Positions 33,197-44,810 are shown, counted from the first letter of the stretch. The stretch: DNA of 64,000 bases from Pseudeuparius sepicola (GCA_963920635.1 OY987298.1:70577949-70641948); one strand, 5' to 3'. A program made the numbers and translations. Notes: a model not told the origin generated them from the letters alone.

Positions 33197-33314
33197 GATT
33201 AGTTCAAAGTTCAAAAAAGATTTTAAGACGGACAAAAATGCCTTTCTGATGAAATATATAATCACTGTCCAGATGGAAACATACCTTAGCAACTACCCCA
33301 ACTTTTTTCTTTAA
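33197..33314 (+). CDS. KNL1 (Spc105R): Candidate KNL1 terminal exon
   Basis: After a 152-bp intron, the acceptor GTGTCCCAG (ends 33196) gives one base that completes the split codon. A competing acceptor at 33174 would put a stop in frame. The peptide begins ISSKFKKDFKTDKNAF, continues LMKYIITVQMETYLSNYP, and stops at 33312-33314. A last strand followed by a YP turn is usual at the end of RWD folds. A poly(A) signal follows about 105 bp later. Confidence 0.62.
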
Positions 33315-33418
33315 ATGACACTCATCCCACTTTTCTTGGCTATCGAAATTCATTGCAATATTGAATGCATTCTTTTTACATTAGTATTGAAACCAAATTG
33401 AGGGCCCATATGCTTTTA

Positions 33419-33424
33419 AATAAA
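33419..33424 (+). terminator. AATAAA poly(A) signal after the KNL1 stop
   Basis: AATAAA within TTTTAAATAAAGCAAAAA, 105 bp after the stop codon; no closer canonical signal was seen. Confidence 0.5.
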
Positions 33425-34222
33425 GCAAAAAAACTTAATGAATAACGCACTTTATTTATGTTTCTAAATTTTCTCGCATTTTTTGTCTTTTGGATGATTT
33501 GACAAATTGGGACCAAAACGATAATAATAATAGCTTTATTGCCTAAGAGTTCGGTGACCATTTAAATCTAACTACAATATTACTACACCCATTAAAGATT
33601 TTGGGGAATCAATGTGTTTTCTGTATTTTTTAGACTTAGTTTGTTTGTAATGTCTGGGGTGGTTTTGATATACTCGATTTTTGACCTGTATAAAGTTTAA
33701 AAAATTCAGCATTTCGAGTTGCTACAGAGAAGAACACCTTGTATATTTTTGTATTGAATCTTTGCATATCAACATTGTGAGTGGTCCTGTTGATAATCCA
33801 TCTGTTTCGAAGTAATTCCATGGCACACTTGACTTGCCAGATGAGTTTATAATTCCTATTTTGCTCAACTTTGACACCCTGCAGAATGGAACTCCCTGTA
33901 TATTTTTTGTTCAAATTTGGTATGTTGGGGTTTTAGGGTGTCCTGATTAACGCTGTGGTGTCAGATTTTAAATAAAAATATGCCTAATAGGGTTTTTCGA
34001 AAAACGCACCCCTTTAAAAAATCGCAGTAGGCCAGGATTTCGCGGCAATGCCAAACCAATACCTCACAAATGATGACCTTTCAGGGACATATTTATAAAA
34101 AAATTGCCCCCTTCAATTCCTCCAGCCTACTTAGATTTTCAGGGGTGTTAACACGAAAAACCAGACACACTGTATTAGGAATAAAAAGATGAACCGGATT
34201 TTTTTCAAAAGCCATTGCATAC
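33425..34222. other. Intergenic stretch with small repeat relics
   Basis: AATAATAATAGCTTTATTGC at about 33523 has the form of a minus-strand CR1-type LINE 3' end, but only a short piece is present. ACACCTTGTAT, ACACCCTGC and CTCCCTGTAT between 33730 and 33900 resemble decayed MITE ends. No gene is recognised. Confidence 0.4.
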
Positions 34223-34704
34223 TAGGGTGGGCCGAAATAGGCCGTAAAAAACTTTTTTACGAATTTCAAAACACCCTACCGTAAAAAAGTTGTATTCTAA
34301 CCTTACAATGTTAGCAGAAAAGAAACAGGCCTGTACTCTGATTTTTTGCCGGGCCCCAGGTCCTCAAAAGGTGGGCAAAAAATAATAATTGTTTAGAAAA
34401 GCAACACCTTAGTTATTTGAAAAATATTTAACCGGGCCCCACCGTCTACAAAAATTGAAAAGTACCTTTATTGCCATTTTGTTGTGCAGCCCTTCGCTAA
34501 ATTTGATATTTTACAGTAACTATTACATTTCCAAATTAATATCAAATTTACTTAGAACTCACCATGAGAATGTATCTGCACTTGGAGTTCCACCAGCCCT
34601 CCCACCCTTACTAAATTAATGGTAGTCAGTTATTTTCTTTGTAGTACTGACCTTTGTTGTCAAATACCGGCAAATCTGAATGAGTTTCTAGTTTTGATTT
34701 TATA

Positions 34705-35364
34705 CAGGGTGAGTCACATCTAAAGTCAGAGCCGAAAACACAAGGTAGAACTCGCTAAAATAAGCACATATTCTTAATAAACATAAGCTCAAAAACGCTT
34801 GGTTCTCCATATACAGCGTGTTAAAATTTTTCCAAAAATAACATATTTTTTTAATTTCTTTCGAGCCTATTTAGGAATTCCAACCAAATTTGGTACACAT
34901 TATTCATTGGACGGTTGCCATTTTGTGCAATAATTTGACCCCGTTCAGATGATCAGCGGCGTGGATACAAATAGTTACTGCCTTTTTTGGATAGCCCATT
35001 CAATTTGGAACAAAAAGCGCCTCTTGGTATTTTTTTATTTCTGGTACAGTTTCTTCGTAATTTCGGATTTTTTAAACTAGTGCCAAGGTGATTATGCTGG
35101 CATTTAAAATAAAATTATTGTTTCTACGCCGCTGCTCATCTGAACAGGGCCAAATTATTGCACAAAATGACAACCCATAATATGTATCAAATTTTGTTGG
35201 AATTCCTAAACAGGCTCGAAAGAAATTAAAAAAATATTTGGAACAGTTTCAACACGCTGTATATGGAGAACCAAGCGTTTTTGAGCTAATGTTTATTAAG
35301 CATATGTGCTTATTTTCGCGAACTCTACCTCGTGTTTTCGGCTCTGACTTTAGATGTGACTCAC
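34705..35364. mobile_element. MITE with CAGGGTGAGTCAC-type ends, in the broken gene
   Basis: The left arm begins CAGGGTGAGTCACATCTAAA and the right arm ends TTTAGATGTGACTCA, flanked by TA on both sides. Arms of about 290 bp match in inverted form: AGGTAGAACTCG, AAAAACGCTTGGTTCTCCAT and TTTCGAGCCTATTTAGGAAT. It has no coding capacity. Confidence 0.8.
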
Positions 35365-35510
35365 TATATCCTTCTCTTGATGTCTCACCACACACCTTTT
35401 GAAAGGCCGCAGTTACGAGTTTCACACACCGCTCCACTGCTTTGTTATGGCAAGGAATTTCAAAATCGGGTATACTCTTATCAGTTATCGAATTTGGAAA
35501 TCACTATCAC

Positions 35511-35972
35511 TAGAGATGCAAAATGCTCGAACATTTATATTTCGAGCATTTTCAGCAAGAACGAATGAGCACGAACAAGAATAAACGAAAATAAAGGACA
35601 TAGATAAGTGTTTCATTATAGCAAAATGATCAGCTCCTTTCAGAGGTTCAGAAAAAAAGCAATGAAATGTTTTTTTCTGAAAATCCTCATTTTTCTGAAA
35701 ATTCTCGAGCACGTCATCATGCAGGCGCGTGCTCCATTGCACTGGCGCGTGCCTCGGTAGCAGCGGTGCCACGTAGATTTCGAAAATTGCGATATTGCCA
35801 AATTTTTCAAATGTCGTCACACCTTATTCCTTTTGTGCTTGAAATTTCGAGCATTTTCAAGGGAACGTTCCTTTTCGTGCTCTTGAGAATACATGCGCGC
35901 ACATGGGTAGTGAACGTTCGCCGCAAACGTTCTCCGAGCACGAACGCGAACGTTCCCTCCTTTGCATCTCTA
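35511..35972. mobile_element. hAT-type MITE, 462 bp, 8-bp duplication
   Basis: Ends TAGAGATGCAAA (35511-35522) and TTTGCATCTCTA (35961-35972) form a 12-bp TIR. ACTATCAC lies directly outside on both sides (35503-35510 and 35973-35980), a perfect 8-bp target duplication as made by hAT transposases. The interior is rich in AACGTTC and GAGCAC motifs, typical subterminal repeats. It splits the broken gene described at 34626-36290. Confidence 0.9.
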
Positions 35973-36290
35973 ACTATCACTATAGTTCATTATCATGGGA
36001 GGCTCAGTTATGACACAAGATTGCCAGTCTATAAGGTCCTCAGCACTAAAATTAATTTTAGGTACTTTAAATATCCTGATTTCATTCGTCACCCGTTTTC
36101 TAGCATTTTGAATCCTAACAGCCAATTCCCTTATGTTGAGCCGTGAATCTGTTAACATGGAAATCAGAATGTTTTCAGGATGTGCTAGATAGCCGTTAGT
36201 TGAAAAAACCTTATCAACTATTCGTATTACTGCATCTGGAAAGTCTGTTGAAGCTTTAATAGCTTGTAACGGAATTTTTGTAATTCCATT

Positions 36291-38600
36291 ACCACGTTTT
36301 TAAATAATAATGCATCATTATTTGTGAGATAAATCACAATTTTCGAATTAAATTCATTTCTTTTGGTATGTGTGCTTCCACCTAGCGGGAATAGATGCAC
36401 TAGGGTTGTTGTGGCTAAGTTAACAGTGGAAGTACAGTGATCCTTTGTGCATTACATCGAAGGTACGTTCCAGCATTGATTAACAAGTAATCCGCTACGT
36501 ATTTGTTGATGTCACTTGTTCAGTTCAGAGCAAATATTTTCTGTGAGTCTGGTTCCATGCCCTAGGGGGGAAGCCATCATGAAATTCTGACAGAAGAAAT
36601 TTTTTGGTTGCTCTATGATCAGATGGCCAGATGACATCGACAAATGCGGCGTCGTGATTGGCTGTGTTACGTTGTGTTTTTTTTTTTAATGCAGAAGCTT
36701 TCAAAACTACCTGTGAGAGCCGTCTCGCTCTCTTTTTCCGATTGAATCTTTAGTGTGAAGTGTCCGGCAGGTATCTGGTGATAGCAGGAAGGCTGTATGT
36801 CTTGATTTAATTATCTCCTTGTATCGGCTTCCTATTATCTCCACTTGGAAATATTGAGTGCTTATACTTTGTGGTATAGTTTGGTGCAGCGGAATAAAAC
36901 CGTATTTTTCTGTTTTTCATGTGAAATCTCGACCTGGCACACCTGGAGTTTTTTTGGAAATTTGGGACCAGGTAGCCATCTTCACGTTCAAGGGCGACGC
37001 GTGGGTTTTTTGGAAAGCCTGTGGATCTTTGAGCATTTTGAGCAGGGCACGGGAAGGTGGACACAAGTACCAGGTGAGTTTCATTTAAAATTATTTTTAT
37101 AATTTTGGTAATTTTCCTTCTTTGTTGAAACTCACCTGCGGCTTGACCCAGGCACGTTTATTCTTTCTGGAGATTTCTCCCAGCTAAATTGCAAATATAA
37201 AAGAAGAAATAACCGTGGCTGCCTTTCTGTCCTGTAAAGCTCGGAAGTAAGTTTTATTGTATCGGTAAAGTTGCACGTTGCACTCAATATGTACCAATAG
37301 CCTGATGGAGATTTATTTTTATTTTTTCTAGTAATATCGTTGTTGTTTTAATTATCGTTTACCTCAAATTAGAATAGTCATTTTCTTAATTTGCATCGGA
37401 AAGAGCAGCGTTTGAGTTGATAGATAGCTAAACGTATTGTTGTTTTGTAAACTTAATTCCTAAATTTCCGTGACCTCTTATATTCGGTTTTCTTGGGTTC
37501 TAAACGTTGGGATATCTTTCTTTAAACTAAGTAAATTTTTTTGTCATTGATTTTAACTCGCAATCCAGTCAATTAAGTGTTATTATACAGGGTATATTCT
37601 GGAATATACATTTGGGGTTTATTAACTAGTATATTATCTTAAACTTAAGCAAATTGTTGTACTTTTTATAATTATTAATTTTTTGTCGAGCATTTTTCTT
37701 GTGAATAAACATTTATAAACATTTGACGTCACTGACTGAGTATATTGGCTGTGTCTAATTGTTTCTGAATTTTCCACACGCTCAAAACTGCACAAGGCAC
37801 GAACACCTCTACGAGCTGCTTCGAGTCAACACACAGGACAGCCTGCAGACCAACCAGCCGACACAGCGTCAGCTGAACTTAGGCCCAAAGCCCTGAGATA
37901 CATGCTAGCCAACCACCAGAGCCCTTAACGCAGCTGACAGACTGTGAAGCTTGGTCGAAGACAACCTCGGAAAACAATCCCGGAACCTCGTGAGGAACAA
38001 ACGCTCAAGTAAGGTGTTTTGACAAATCATTCCAAATTTAAACTCGGAACAGTGCAGAACTTTGTTATCTATAAATTTGAGCTTTCGAACTTTCTTTATC
38101 GGTCAGTGCCAATTTCGTAAACTTTAGACTTTGACCTTATTGTATTATCCAGTTTTCCTCAAGTTAGATTTAAATTTAAACTATTGTCAAATTTTAAATT
38201 TCACTGCTTGTACATAACCTCTATTGTAAATCAGCTTTCACAATTTTTACTGTTAACAACATTCCTTAATATTTTTTTAATAAACCACCTTTGTAAATAA
38301 TTTTAAAACATGTGTTTTATTCCTGGGTTATCAAAAACAAGTCATATAACCAGTTTTCCTTCACCCAAGGAAAATTGTCGTTATAAGCTTTCCAAAAATG
38401 CAATGCTCCGTGCGTTAATTGCTTTAACTTGGAACCAAGTGGGAGCATATAGATACATTTAAAATGAATGCGGTTAAAATGCGTAGATTTTCAGATGGAC
38501 TAATAGTACCTAGATATAAACGTAAGACTCTGTTGGTCTCCTGTTGCGTCATAATTACAGTGTTGCGCGATTGCATCTTTCAACATGGTATATTATTTAG
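36291..38600. other. Unassigned interior of the TIR element
   Basis: Contains a moderately GC-rich stretch (36740-37080) ending at ACCAG|GTGAGT, which could be a non-coding exon or part of an LTR. A second richer stretch (37730-38010) has no long frame; AATAAA lies at about 38280. A solo LTR or 5' leader of an LTR element is possible, but I could not find paired ends or a primer site. Confidence 0.35.
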
Positions 38601-38934
38601 ATGTTTATTTGTTTGGGGCCCGGCTAAAACTTGTTTTTAAGTGCTAATTTTTTTTGTCGACTAGCATTAATAAAAAAAATTTTTTTAGTAAGGTCGTTCT
38701 TAATCTTTAAATTTTTTTATAATTTTTTAATCGTTGTGGGGCCCACTTTAAATTTATGCTACGGACCTGGTATTTTTTTCTGCTCTTAAAATGACAATTG
38801 ACACATTTCTTTAAATAGGGCAAATCATTATTCTTAAAATCGATTTTTCGGCCCACCCTATTGCATATGCCACTGGTAAATCCGAGGGGTGGCACACTAG
38901 CTCAAAAATGTGACAGTATTGTAAAAATTGGTGA

Positions 38935-39090
38935 TTTCTAACAGTTTGCCAGGGATTTCCTGCAGACTGCTAAGGATTTCTGGAATTTCGAGAAGCTGCC
39001 AAGGGACTTCTGTGATTTCCTACAGTCTGCAATAAATTTCCGAAGGCTGCAAATGATTTATTTAGTCTGCCAATGATTTCTTGGATTGGC
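38935..39090. repeat. Degenerate minisatellite
   Basis: Repeated variants of CTGCCAAGGATTTC and GATTTCC at irregular spacing of roughly 15-30 bp (AGTTTGCCAGGGATTTCCTG, AGACTGCTAAGGATTTC, AGCTGCCAAGGGACTTC). Confidence 0.6.
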
Positions 39091-40142
39091 AATCATTACT
39101 TCTTTTTTAAAGTTAATAAATTTTCGGGCACATAATATGCTGGCTGGGTTGGAGGTGTAAATATAGAGATCCAAACTCAACAAAAATAGCAATGTATGCA
39201 CCCAGACTCACGTCCAGGTTTCCACATATTAATATTATTTAATCATTTAGTTATAGTTAGGCTTTTCTATTACGTCTTGTCTTTTATCCGCCTTGTATAT
39301 ATTTTTTTAATAACACCATTTCGTAATTCTGTGATGTCACATAATGAGACGAGTAAGGCCATTTTGGTTGTCCTATTGAGTCTTGTTTTTGATTCACCTC
39401 GTATACATTGTAGGTGGGTCAAATTGTGGTGGATAGTGCCGCAGGTACTGGCCTTCACTTGAAAATTTTTTTGAGTGCTACACACAAATTAACTTTTATC
39501 TATTTTTTATGTTGTTGACTTAAATAGATCAAATAAAAGTTATATCCCTTGAGGTATCCATTAGACAATTATTATGAAAAAAAATTACCTAGTATTGAGA
39601 TAATTCCGAGGATAAGTTAAGTTGCTCTTGGCATTTTTGAAGAACTCGTCTAAACAGTAGATACTGGCAGGTAGTGCGTTTGTACATTTTGTGGTGCACA
39701 GTTTTAATTATTGATGTTCAACATTTTTGGACATTAGGTACATTGATATTTACAAAATAAGAAAAGGATTGACACTGGAAATCAAAAATCGAGTCGAAAC
39801 AGGTAATAAATTAACTTCGACCATAATGTTTTTATCGTCACAGCAGAATATTTCGACATTTTTTGAGATATCTGTGAAAACGTATAGTTAAAACTGAGGT
39901 AAAAACCTACATGTACGATATGTTGTGCAACTGGTAACTGCGCGCATCATCCTTGACGTGTGCGCTTGTCAGCCGCCGAGGCTGATAAGCGTTAGGTAGC
40001 AGGCGCGGCTTCTCCAGAAGGTCATTTCGTCAATGACCCACCTAATTTATTTCAACAAATTTTAAATGTTTAACAATAAACTATCTTTAAAAAATGCAAA
40101 TACACCTCAATTATTAATAATGGAGAGCCAAGATTCAAAATA
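39091..40142. other. No gene recognised
   Basis: AT-rich apart from a short GC-richer block at 39935-40030 (CGCGCATC..CCGCCGAGGCTG), which does not fold into a tRNA by eye. Confidence 0.45.
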
Positions 40143-40524
40143 TATTTTATTTATTTATTTTTTTGTTTATTTCAAATACAATTATTAATATTAAACAGTA
40201 AAACAGTTAATAGTAAGTAGCAAAATCCTTATAATAATACATGTAGTATTTAGATAGGTATATATAACATCAAATAGCATATAAGATTGCACCTAGGTGA
40301 GAACACCTGTATGTGCAAAATCAAACTTATACCTTGTAATAAAGTACATTACTACCACAAATTGAAATGAAATCCCAAATCATATGTACTTCAAAAATGA
40401 TAACAATGAAAAATATAACGTATCCAATAATATATATAGGTATAAATATAGATGTACAACACAAAACAATACAACAACTAAAACAAACTTTGCAGGTCGT
40501 AACAAACAAAAACAAAACAAATCA

Positions 40525-40941
40525 TTAAACCATGGATGCAAAAAGAATATAATTATAATATACAAATTTTCGACATTCGGATGAAAATAATTTACGATTT
40601 GAAATGTTTTTAATATTTGGAGGAATCAGGTTATAAATCTTAGGCGCAATATACATTAGGAACCTCTGAGACGAAGCAGTTTTATAATAAGGGACAGTAA
40701 GCAGTCCCCTAATAGCATTTCTTGTCCCCAGCCCGTGGTCTATGGGTGATTGAAAATGTACATTTTTATGTAAATAAAGACACGTTGAATGAAAGTACAA
40801 CATGCGGATATTCAAAATTTCCTCGTTGTAGAGATCATCAATGTGATCTCTGCGATGTTTAAATAAAATAACTTTAAGGATGTAATTTTGTGTAACACTT
40901 AATGGAATTAATACATTTTTATATAGCCCACCCCAAACCAA
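40525..40941 (-). pseudogene. CR1/Jockey-like ORF2 C-terminal region
   Basis: Continues the previous frame after a shift: MVWGGLYKNVLIPLSVTQN..ILK, then YNEEILNIRMLYFHSTCLYL and APKIYNLIPPNIKN..FSSECRKF. This is the usual end of CR1/Jockey-type ORF2 proteins (NxLPxxIK..FKxxLK). No nuclease motif is present. Confidence 0.72.
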
Positions 40942-41666
40942 AATACCATACCAACAATAGACTTGTAAACCAACAGAAGATATTTTTTATTCAAAATATT
41001 ACGAATTTGATAAAATTTAAATATCAAGCTTCTAACTTTACAAGTCAGCTTATCAGTTTGCTTGTCCCATCTAAGATGTTCATCAATCATTATTCCAAGA
41101 TACTTCACACACTCTGGTCCCTCTATAATATCTGGGCCATTTCCAATTTGGATATTTGAGTATGTGGGTCTAGTGTGTTTCGTGATAGAAAATGCTATGT
41201 AGCAAGTTTTAGCCACATTCAATGTAAGTGTGTTTAGATGTAGCCAATCTCTCACAATGCCAACACCTGCAGATGACTTAATTTTAACATCATCCCATGT
41301 GCTCTCTTCAAAAACCAGAACTGTATCATCTGCGTAAGATATAATGGATCCACCAATCTCAAGTGATAAAAGAGAATTAATGTAAGTAATAAAGAGTAAT
41401 GGACCCAGAACGGTTCCCTGTGGGACACCAATCTGGACAGTTAAGACATTGCTTAATGTATTACGAATTTTTAGTACCTGAAGTCTATTTGATAGATAGT
41501 CCCTAAATAGATTCAATGCAACTCCTCTGACACCGTAGTGTTCCAACACTTCAAGTAATTTGTCGTGAGGTACATTGTCAAAGGCTTTAGCAAGATCGAG
41601 AAATATTGTAATACATTTTTTATTTTTGACCAAACTCGATTTTATTAGGCGACTCAAATAGACCAT
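40908..41666 (-). pseudogene. CR1/Jockey-like RT palm and thumb
   Basis: The frame begins within the palm: ITIFLDLAKAFDNVPHDKLL (first catalytic Asp), then VQIGVPQGTVLGPLLFITYI and the catalytic ISYADDTVLV, followed by WLHLNTLTLNVAKT and VKYLGIMIDEHLRW of the thumb. It ends where the frame shifts into the next block. Catalytic residues in the retained part look intact; the fingers and endonuclease are missing. Confidence 0.82.
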
Positions 41667-41675
41667 TGCATCATA

Positions 41676-42546
41676 ATGTCTAATTCATTACTATCCGCAA
41701 AAAAAATGGTTCGGGTAGTTTTAATTGTTTCGTCTTGTGTTTCAGTGACATATTTCGAAATTTTCTTTTCTTGGCAATCTATTCAGATATTATTCCATTT
41801 GTGGATGGTGCAATCGTGTAGTGTTTGTAGTTATCAAAATTTCACCAATGGCATTCGCCTTTGTAGTGACTGCAAAAAATAACTACTAAAATAAGCGACA
41901 CATTGACTTATGAAAAACGTTTAGAAATAAAAGGAACCTCTTCTAGATTGAAAACAAACCACAAAAGACAGAAGGAAAGAAATTACCAGGTAATTTAAGC
42001 CAGTTATATACAACATTTCTGATTCTGGATATGTGGATGCAAACGGGTTTTTTATTGTTTTCCCTGTAGGTACTTTCTTTTGTACTGATGATTCGTTATG
42101 CACTAAAACTGGCATTACTGACATAAAACATTTAAAAGAAAAAGTGCCAAAACATGCTCCTTCTACCATACATACTACTTATACAGTGGGCACGTAAAGG
42201 TTGGAATAAATTTGGTAAAATGTACTGTGCGATTTAAAAAAAACGCTTCGACTCGACCAACATAATTTTCAAAGGCACATATTTTGTCATATTTGTCATT
42301 CTTGTGACATTATTACTAACCAAGCTATATATTTTTTAAATGACAACCACTATTTTTGATAGTATCGGTACGCAAATAATAATAATATATTACTTAAACA
42401 AAATTTTCATAAATTTTAAATTTAACATAAATTATTAAGTTTTTACACATTTCTTTATTAGACTACTGTACCTACATTGTAGTGCTTATTTTTTGCTCAG
42501 TTCCATTTTTAAGCAGGATTAATTTTTAATCGAACAGTTATAACGT
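41676..42546. other. No gene recognised
   Basis: AT-rich sequence. The frames at 41676-41882 and 41921-42169 do not resemble a known family and are probably spurious. Confidence 0.4.
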
Positions 42547-44100
42547 TCTTTTTTTACTTCGAAATTAAACTTTTTTTTTACAAAATTACTTTTTCTTTGT
42601 AGTCGGTCTGGTTTCTGAATATTCAAGATTTGACAAACGGAAATTTATACTTCTAGATGCGGGGCTTCCTCATAGCCTCTTTTATTAAGACAGGGAAAAC
42701 CAGAACCTTGACGGAACGGAATGCTCAGGCACCAGTTTTTTAGAGCGGTATGCTCCGCTTTTACCCAGGATAGCTTTCGTCAGAGAAAAATAATTCCAGA
42801 GTGCAAATGTGGTGTGTTTGAGGGATAGGAGCAAAATTAAACAATATTTCAAGACATCGTATATTGACTAAACAAAGTAGGTAATAAATTCTTAAATAAA
42901 TAATACAGACTAAGTCCGGCGAGTCGCGATCGGGGGGCCCACGGGACTTCTGTAAGTAAAAGAAACAACGCGACTTTAGTATTACTTTAGGGTTGCTAGA
43001 CGTGGCTTGCTTGCGGTACTTTAAATGCCCTAACGGTTAACGTAAGCAACGGAAAAGCTAGAAGCAAGCTCAAAATATTCGGTTCGGATTCTAGGTTACA
43101 GTTAAGCAACGGATTTGATGGCTAGCAAAGTTCAGATAGCTAAGGGCCGCGGTAGGCCGTAGGTTGGGGCAAAGTTCACACTTTTCCCCCTGGTAGAGAA
43201 TATTCGAAGAGCGAAATTGCTAGCACGTTCCTCGGTTGTCTAACCTGAATTAAATTATTGATAAATGCGTAATTAGCTAAAGGGGCCGCGGTAGGCAGAA
43301 GGTTGGGGCAAAGTTCACACTTTTCCCCCTGGTAGAGAATATTCGAAGAGCGCAAATTACTAACCTGGAATTGGGCGGGCAAAAGACCCGGTGGAAGCAG
43401 CGGCAGGCTGTTTTATAGCCAGCAACCACGTGACCAAGCAGCGTGCGGCGGCAGCCCATTGGTCGGCGTCGCCGACGTGAATTCGCAAGCGATCCCCTCC
43501 ACATCGGTCTCGCTGCGGCGGCTGACGGCCGGGCAGAGTGCCTAAGGGATGAACCACCCCTGGCGCGTCCTCAGCGGCGGCTCCCTTGGATCGGCGATGT
43601 CCTAAATACCCGGTTTCCCAAAAAGAACGGCGATTCTAGCCCCAGTTTAAGCACCCCTTTCGGATCTATTCGGCGTTCCTACCCCTCTCAGATAACCCAA
43701 ATATATTTGATAAATTAATTTAGCCGGAAACACCCCACAATTAATTGTATTAATTACAAATGACTCGGAATAAAGAACGCGGCCCTCCGCGCCAAAAGTA
43801 AAAATAAATAATTATCGGCATGGATATAAAAACTACGGCGGCCGGACGCTAGAAATAGTGTGGCGAAAGAATCAAACCGGTGTAAAATAAAAATAAAAGC
43901 CTGGAAATTTAGTAACTTTGTTACACACCCTTCTTCCTCAAAAAAAAATTAAAATTTCATTTTGATTTTTTTTATTTTGGACACCCAGTACCAGATGGTA
44001 ATCGTGTGTATCAAGCGCTTCGGATAGCGGGCGCGAACGGAATATCGTTTCTCCTAGCCTAGGTACTTCAAACGGTGGCGGACTGGGTACCTACGTCATT
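42547..44100 (-). repeat. LTR-like region at the 3' side of the Gypsy element
   Basis: Similar over most of its length to 58331-60750. On the minus strand TGTAACAAAGTTAC (43910-43924) is a plausible LTR start close to the end of pol. The left border shared by both copies is near TTTTTTACTTCG (about 42550), without a clear CA end. Contains an internal tandem duplication (43144-43420). I give the extent as approximate. Confidence 0.5.
43144..43420. repeat. 139-bp tandem duplication in the LTR-like region
   Basis: GGGCCGCGGTAGGC starts at 43144 and 43283. Both units continue with GTTGGGGCAAAGTTCACACT and CCCCCTGGTAGAGAATATTC. The related region at 58849 has the same pair with period 138, so the duplication predates the split of the two copies. 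Confidence 0.85.
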
Positions 44101-44159
44101 CGGATACGCTTCGGGAGCTCATCGGTTGGTCGCCATTAAACGGATTTTCGGTTCGGAAC

Positions 44160-44810
44160 CTACCCTACGACAGACATAATAAGCTCGGGGTCCGTAACAG
44201 GTTTTAAGTCTTTGATATGCACGCGGCGGAGCATTTTTCCTGTCTCGGACTTTAGATCAAATACTACAGGAGAATGTACTCGGACCACGGTATACGGACC
44301 CGAATATTTTGGAGCGAGCTTTGCCGCAAATCCTTTCGCAGCATCGGACAAATGATGCTCTCGCTTCATTACGCGGTCTTGCAAGAAACATCGCCATTCA
44401 CGTTGGCGCAAATTATAATTACGACTCTGTTGTGTGAATGATCGACCCAGATTCACGTGTACAAGTTCAAAAGTCTCCCTAAGTTTGACCAGGCGGTTAG
44501 TTTGATATTCTGCATTTTCTACCGGGTCTTCCACTGGTTTGTCGGATCGGTACAATGCGCCAGGTACGTCAAATTCGTGCCCAAAATTTAGAAAAGCAGG
44601 ACTAAAACCTGTGGAATCGTGACGTGCGGTATTTATGGCAAATAGTAACTCGGGGAGGTGTGCGTCCCATTCCTTTTGATCGTCGTGACAAAATTGCGCA
44701 ATCATGGTTTTCAAAGTTCGGTTGGTGCGTTCTACGGGGTTGGTTTGCGGAGTGTACGGCGGAGTAAGTCTATGTTGAATATTCATCTCGGTAAGAAAAT
44801 CATTAAACAT
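44160..44810 (-). pseudogene. Gypsy integrase, C-terminal part
   Basis: The frame starts FNDFLTEMNIQHRLTPPYTP, followed by QTNPVERTNRTLKTMI, which has the catalytic Glu of the integrase DDE triad. It continues through the C-terminal domain with LAPKYSGPYTVVRVHSPVVF (chromodomain-free GPY/F module) to the stop at 44160. A frameshift near 44810-44875 separates it from the first two catalytic aspartates. Confidence 0.82.

Larger units (their letters stand above)
34626..36290 (-). pseudogene. Broken gene of an uncharacterised arthropod repeat family
   Basis: Reading leftwards, the part at 36290-35980 gives GYLAHPENILISMLTDSRLN, then IRELAVR, FKVPKINFSAEDLIDWQ and ITEPPMIMNYS. A hAT MITE (35511-35972) interrupts. 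The next part (35500-35370) gives FEIPCHNKAVERCVKLVTAA then FQKVCGETSREGY, and a second MITE (34705-35364) interrupts again. The last part (34700-34626) gives LPVFDNKGQYYKENN and a stop. The ITEPPxTxN and ERCVKLVTEA..VCG blocks are ones I recall from many unannotated multicopy insect and crustacean proteins of unknown function. The N-terminus is missing. Its position inside a TIR element suggests, but does not show, that it is element-encoded. Confidence 0.65.
34223..38860. mobile_element. 4.6-kb TIR element (TAGGGTGGGCCGAAA) with nested insertions
   Basis: The left end TAGGGTGGGCCGAAA (34223) and the inverted right end TTTCGGCCCACCCTA (to 38860) form a 15-bp TIR. Flanks TTGCATAC (34215-34222) and TTGCATAT (38861-38868) give a 7-of-8 target duplication. 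Subterminal GGGCCC-containing motifs lie inside both ends (CGGGCCCCA near 34353 and 34434; GGGGCCCGGC near 38617 and GGGGCCCAC near 38738). The 8-bp duplication suggests a hAT-like or related superfamily. Inside on the minus strand is a broken gene (34626-36290) that could be its own protein. The segment 36300-38600 is unassigned. Confidence 0.68.
40143..41675 (-). mobile_element. 5'-truncated CR1/Jockey-like LINE
   Basis: A minus-strand element ending in an AAAT-type tail (plus strand TTTATTTATTTATTTTTTTG, 40147 on). It covers the RT palm to the C-terminus and a 3' untranslated region of about 380 bp. The truncation point is about 41675. The coding region is shifted once near 40915-40940. 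Confidence 0.78.

Noticed and set aside
36845..37102. 85-codon plus-strand frame near ACCAG|GTGAGT as a coding first exon
   Set aside because: Several overlapping frames on both strands are equally open and none resembles a protein family; kept only as an unassigned stretch.
39935..40035. GC-rich block as a tRNA or small RNA gene
   Set aside because: No cloverleaf, and no A and B box in correct spacing could be seen.
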